Source: CAZBUH01 sp964495095 (GTDB lineage: Bacteria > Bacillota > Clostridia > Oscillospirales > Oscillospiraceae). From it: 5,330 nt of DNA. Within the stretch, counting starts at the first letter, position 1. Every line of letters starts with the position of its first letter. Location of the stretch: assembly GCA_964495095.1 (NCBI GenBank), contig CAZBUH010000114.1, positions 1 to 5,330 on the forward strand. The letters are read 5' to 3'. The position numbers were made by a program, and so were the translations under genes. The notes under the pieces were generated by a model. It saw only the letters and a program-made list of their open reading frames with translations. It was not told where the DNA came from and searched no databases. Positions 5,264 through 5,330 of the stretch are shown piece after piece.

Positions 5264-5330
5264 GCGCCGTGCTTTTTTGAATGTGATACCGCATTTTAAC
5301 GGCTTTTTCATAAACCGTATGGAGCTTATA

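Noticed and set aside
5120..5311. 63-residue leftward open frame just before the glycosyltransferase gene
   Set aside because: It has no ribosome site, its translation runs through the terminator hairpin and the candidate promoter, and its composition (basic, KKPARSSPRR) looks like translated non-coding DNA.
5188..5330. Leftward frame open from the right edge to a TAA near 5187
   Set aside because: It could be the end of an upstream gene, but it passes straight through the strong terminator hairpin and shows no recognisable protein pattern.
1..5330. CRISPR array, insertion sequence or riboswitch
   Set aside because: No regularly spaced repeats, no transposase-like frame and no long structured leader are visible.

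Overview
The window looks like a chromosomal segment of a Gram-positive bacterium, probably a Clostridia-type Firmicute of moderate GC content. The evidence is strong AGGAGG-type ribosome sites, tightly packed co-directional genes, and family content typical of that group. The left edge appears to be the end of an integrated phage or related element. The rest is one leftward operon of six genes.

Positions 1-330 hold the last 80 codons of a rightward gene resembling a small Firmicutes prophage protein. About 60 bases further on is a sequence reading as the 3' end of a tRNA (T-loop, acceptor strand, discriminator G, CCA) with no tRNA body in front of it. This is what the distal attachment site of an element integrated into a tRNA gene, probably a serine tRNA, looks like. 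A 15-bp hairpin just beyond it (334-369) is probably the original terminator of that tRNA and now lies between the element and the leftward operon.

Positions 391-5116 are all on the minus strand. In order of transcription they encode: a PMT/GT39-family membrane glycosyltransferase with a discoidin-like domain in its first outer loop; a PHP-family histidinol-phosphatase-like hydrolase; ribose-5-phosphate isomerase B (rpiB); an 84-residue single-pass membrane protein; a six-pass membrane protein of unknown family; and a flavodoxin-fold NAD(P)H:FMN reductase-like protein whose usual cysteine motif is entirely replaced. The first five genes are separated by 18 bases or fewer, or overlap by one base, so they are probably co-transcribed. 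A modest hairpin with a short T-tract precedes the sixth gene and may partly uncouple it.

Positions 5117-5330 contain no convincing gene. They hold a candidate extended -10 promoter for the operon, framed by a perfect 10-bp inverted repeat and with a GTAC-based palindrome over the -35 position. Upstream of that is a strong intrinsic terminator. The genes do not form an obvious single pathway: they combine cell-surface glycosylation, sugar-phosphate metabolism and membrane functions. I saw no clear sign of a new multi-gene system. The most unusual items are the tRNA attachment scar, the cysteine-less flavoprotein, the PMT-discoidin arrangement and the unassigned membrane pair.
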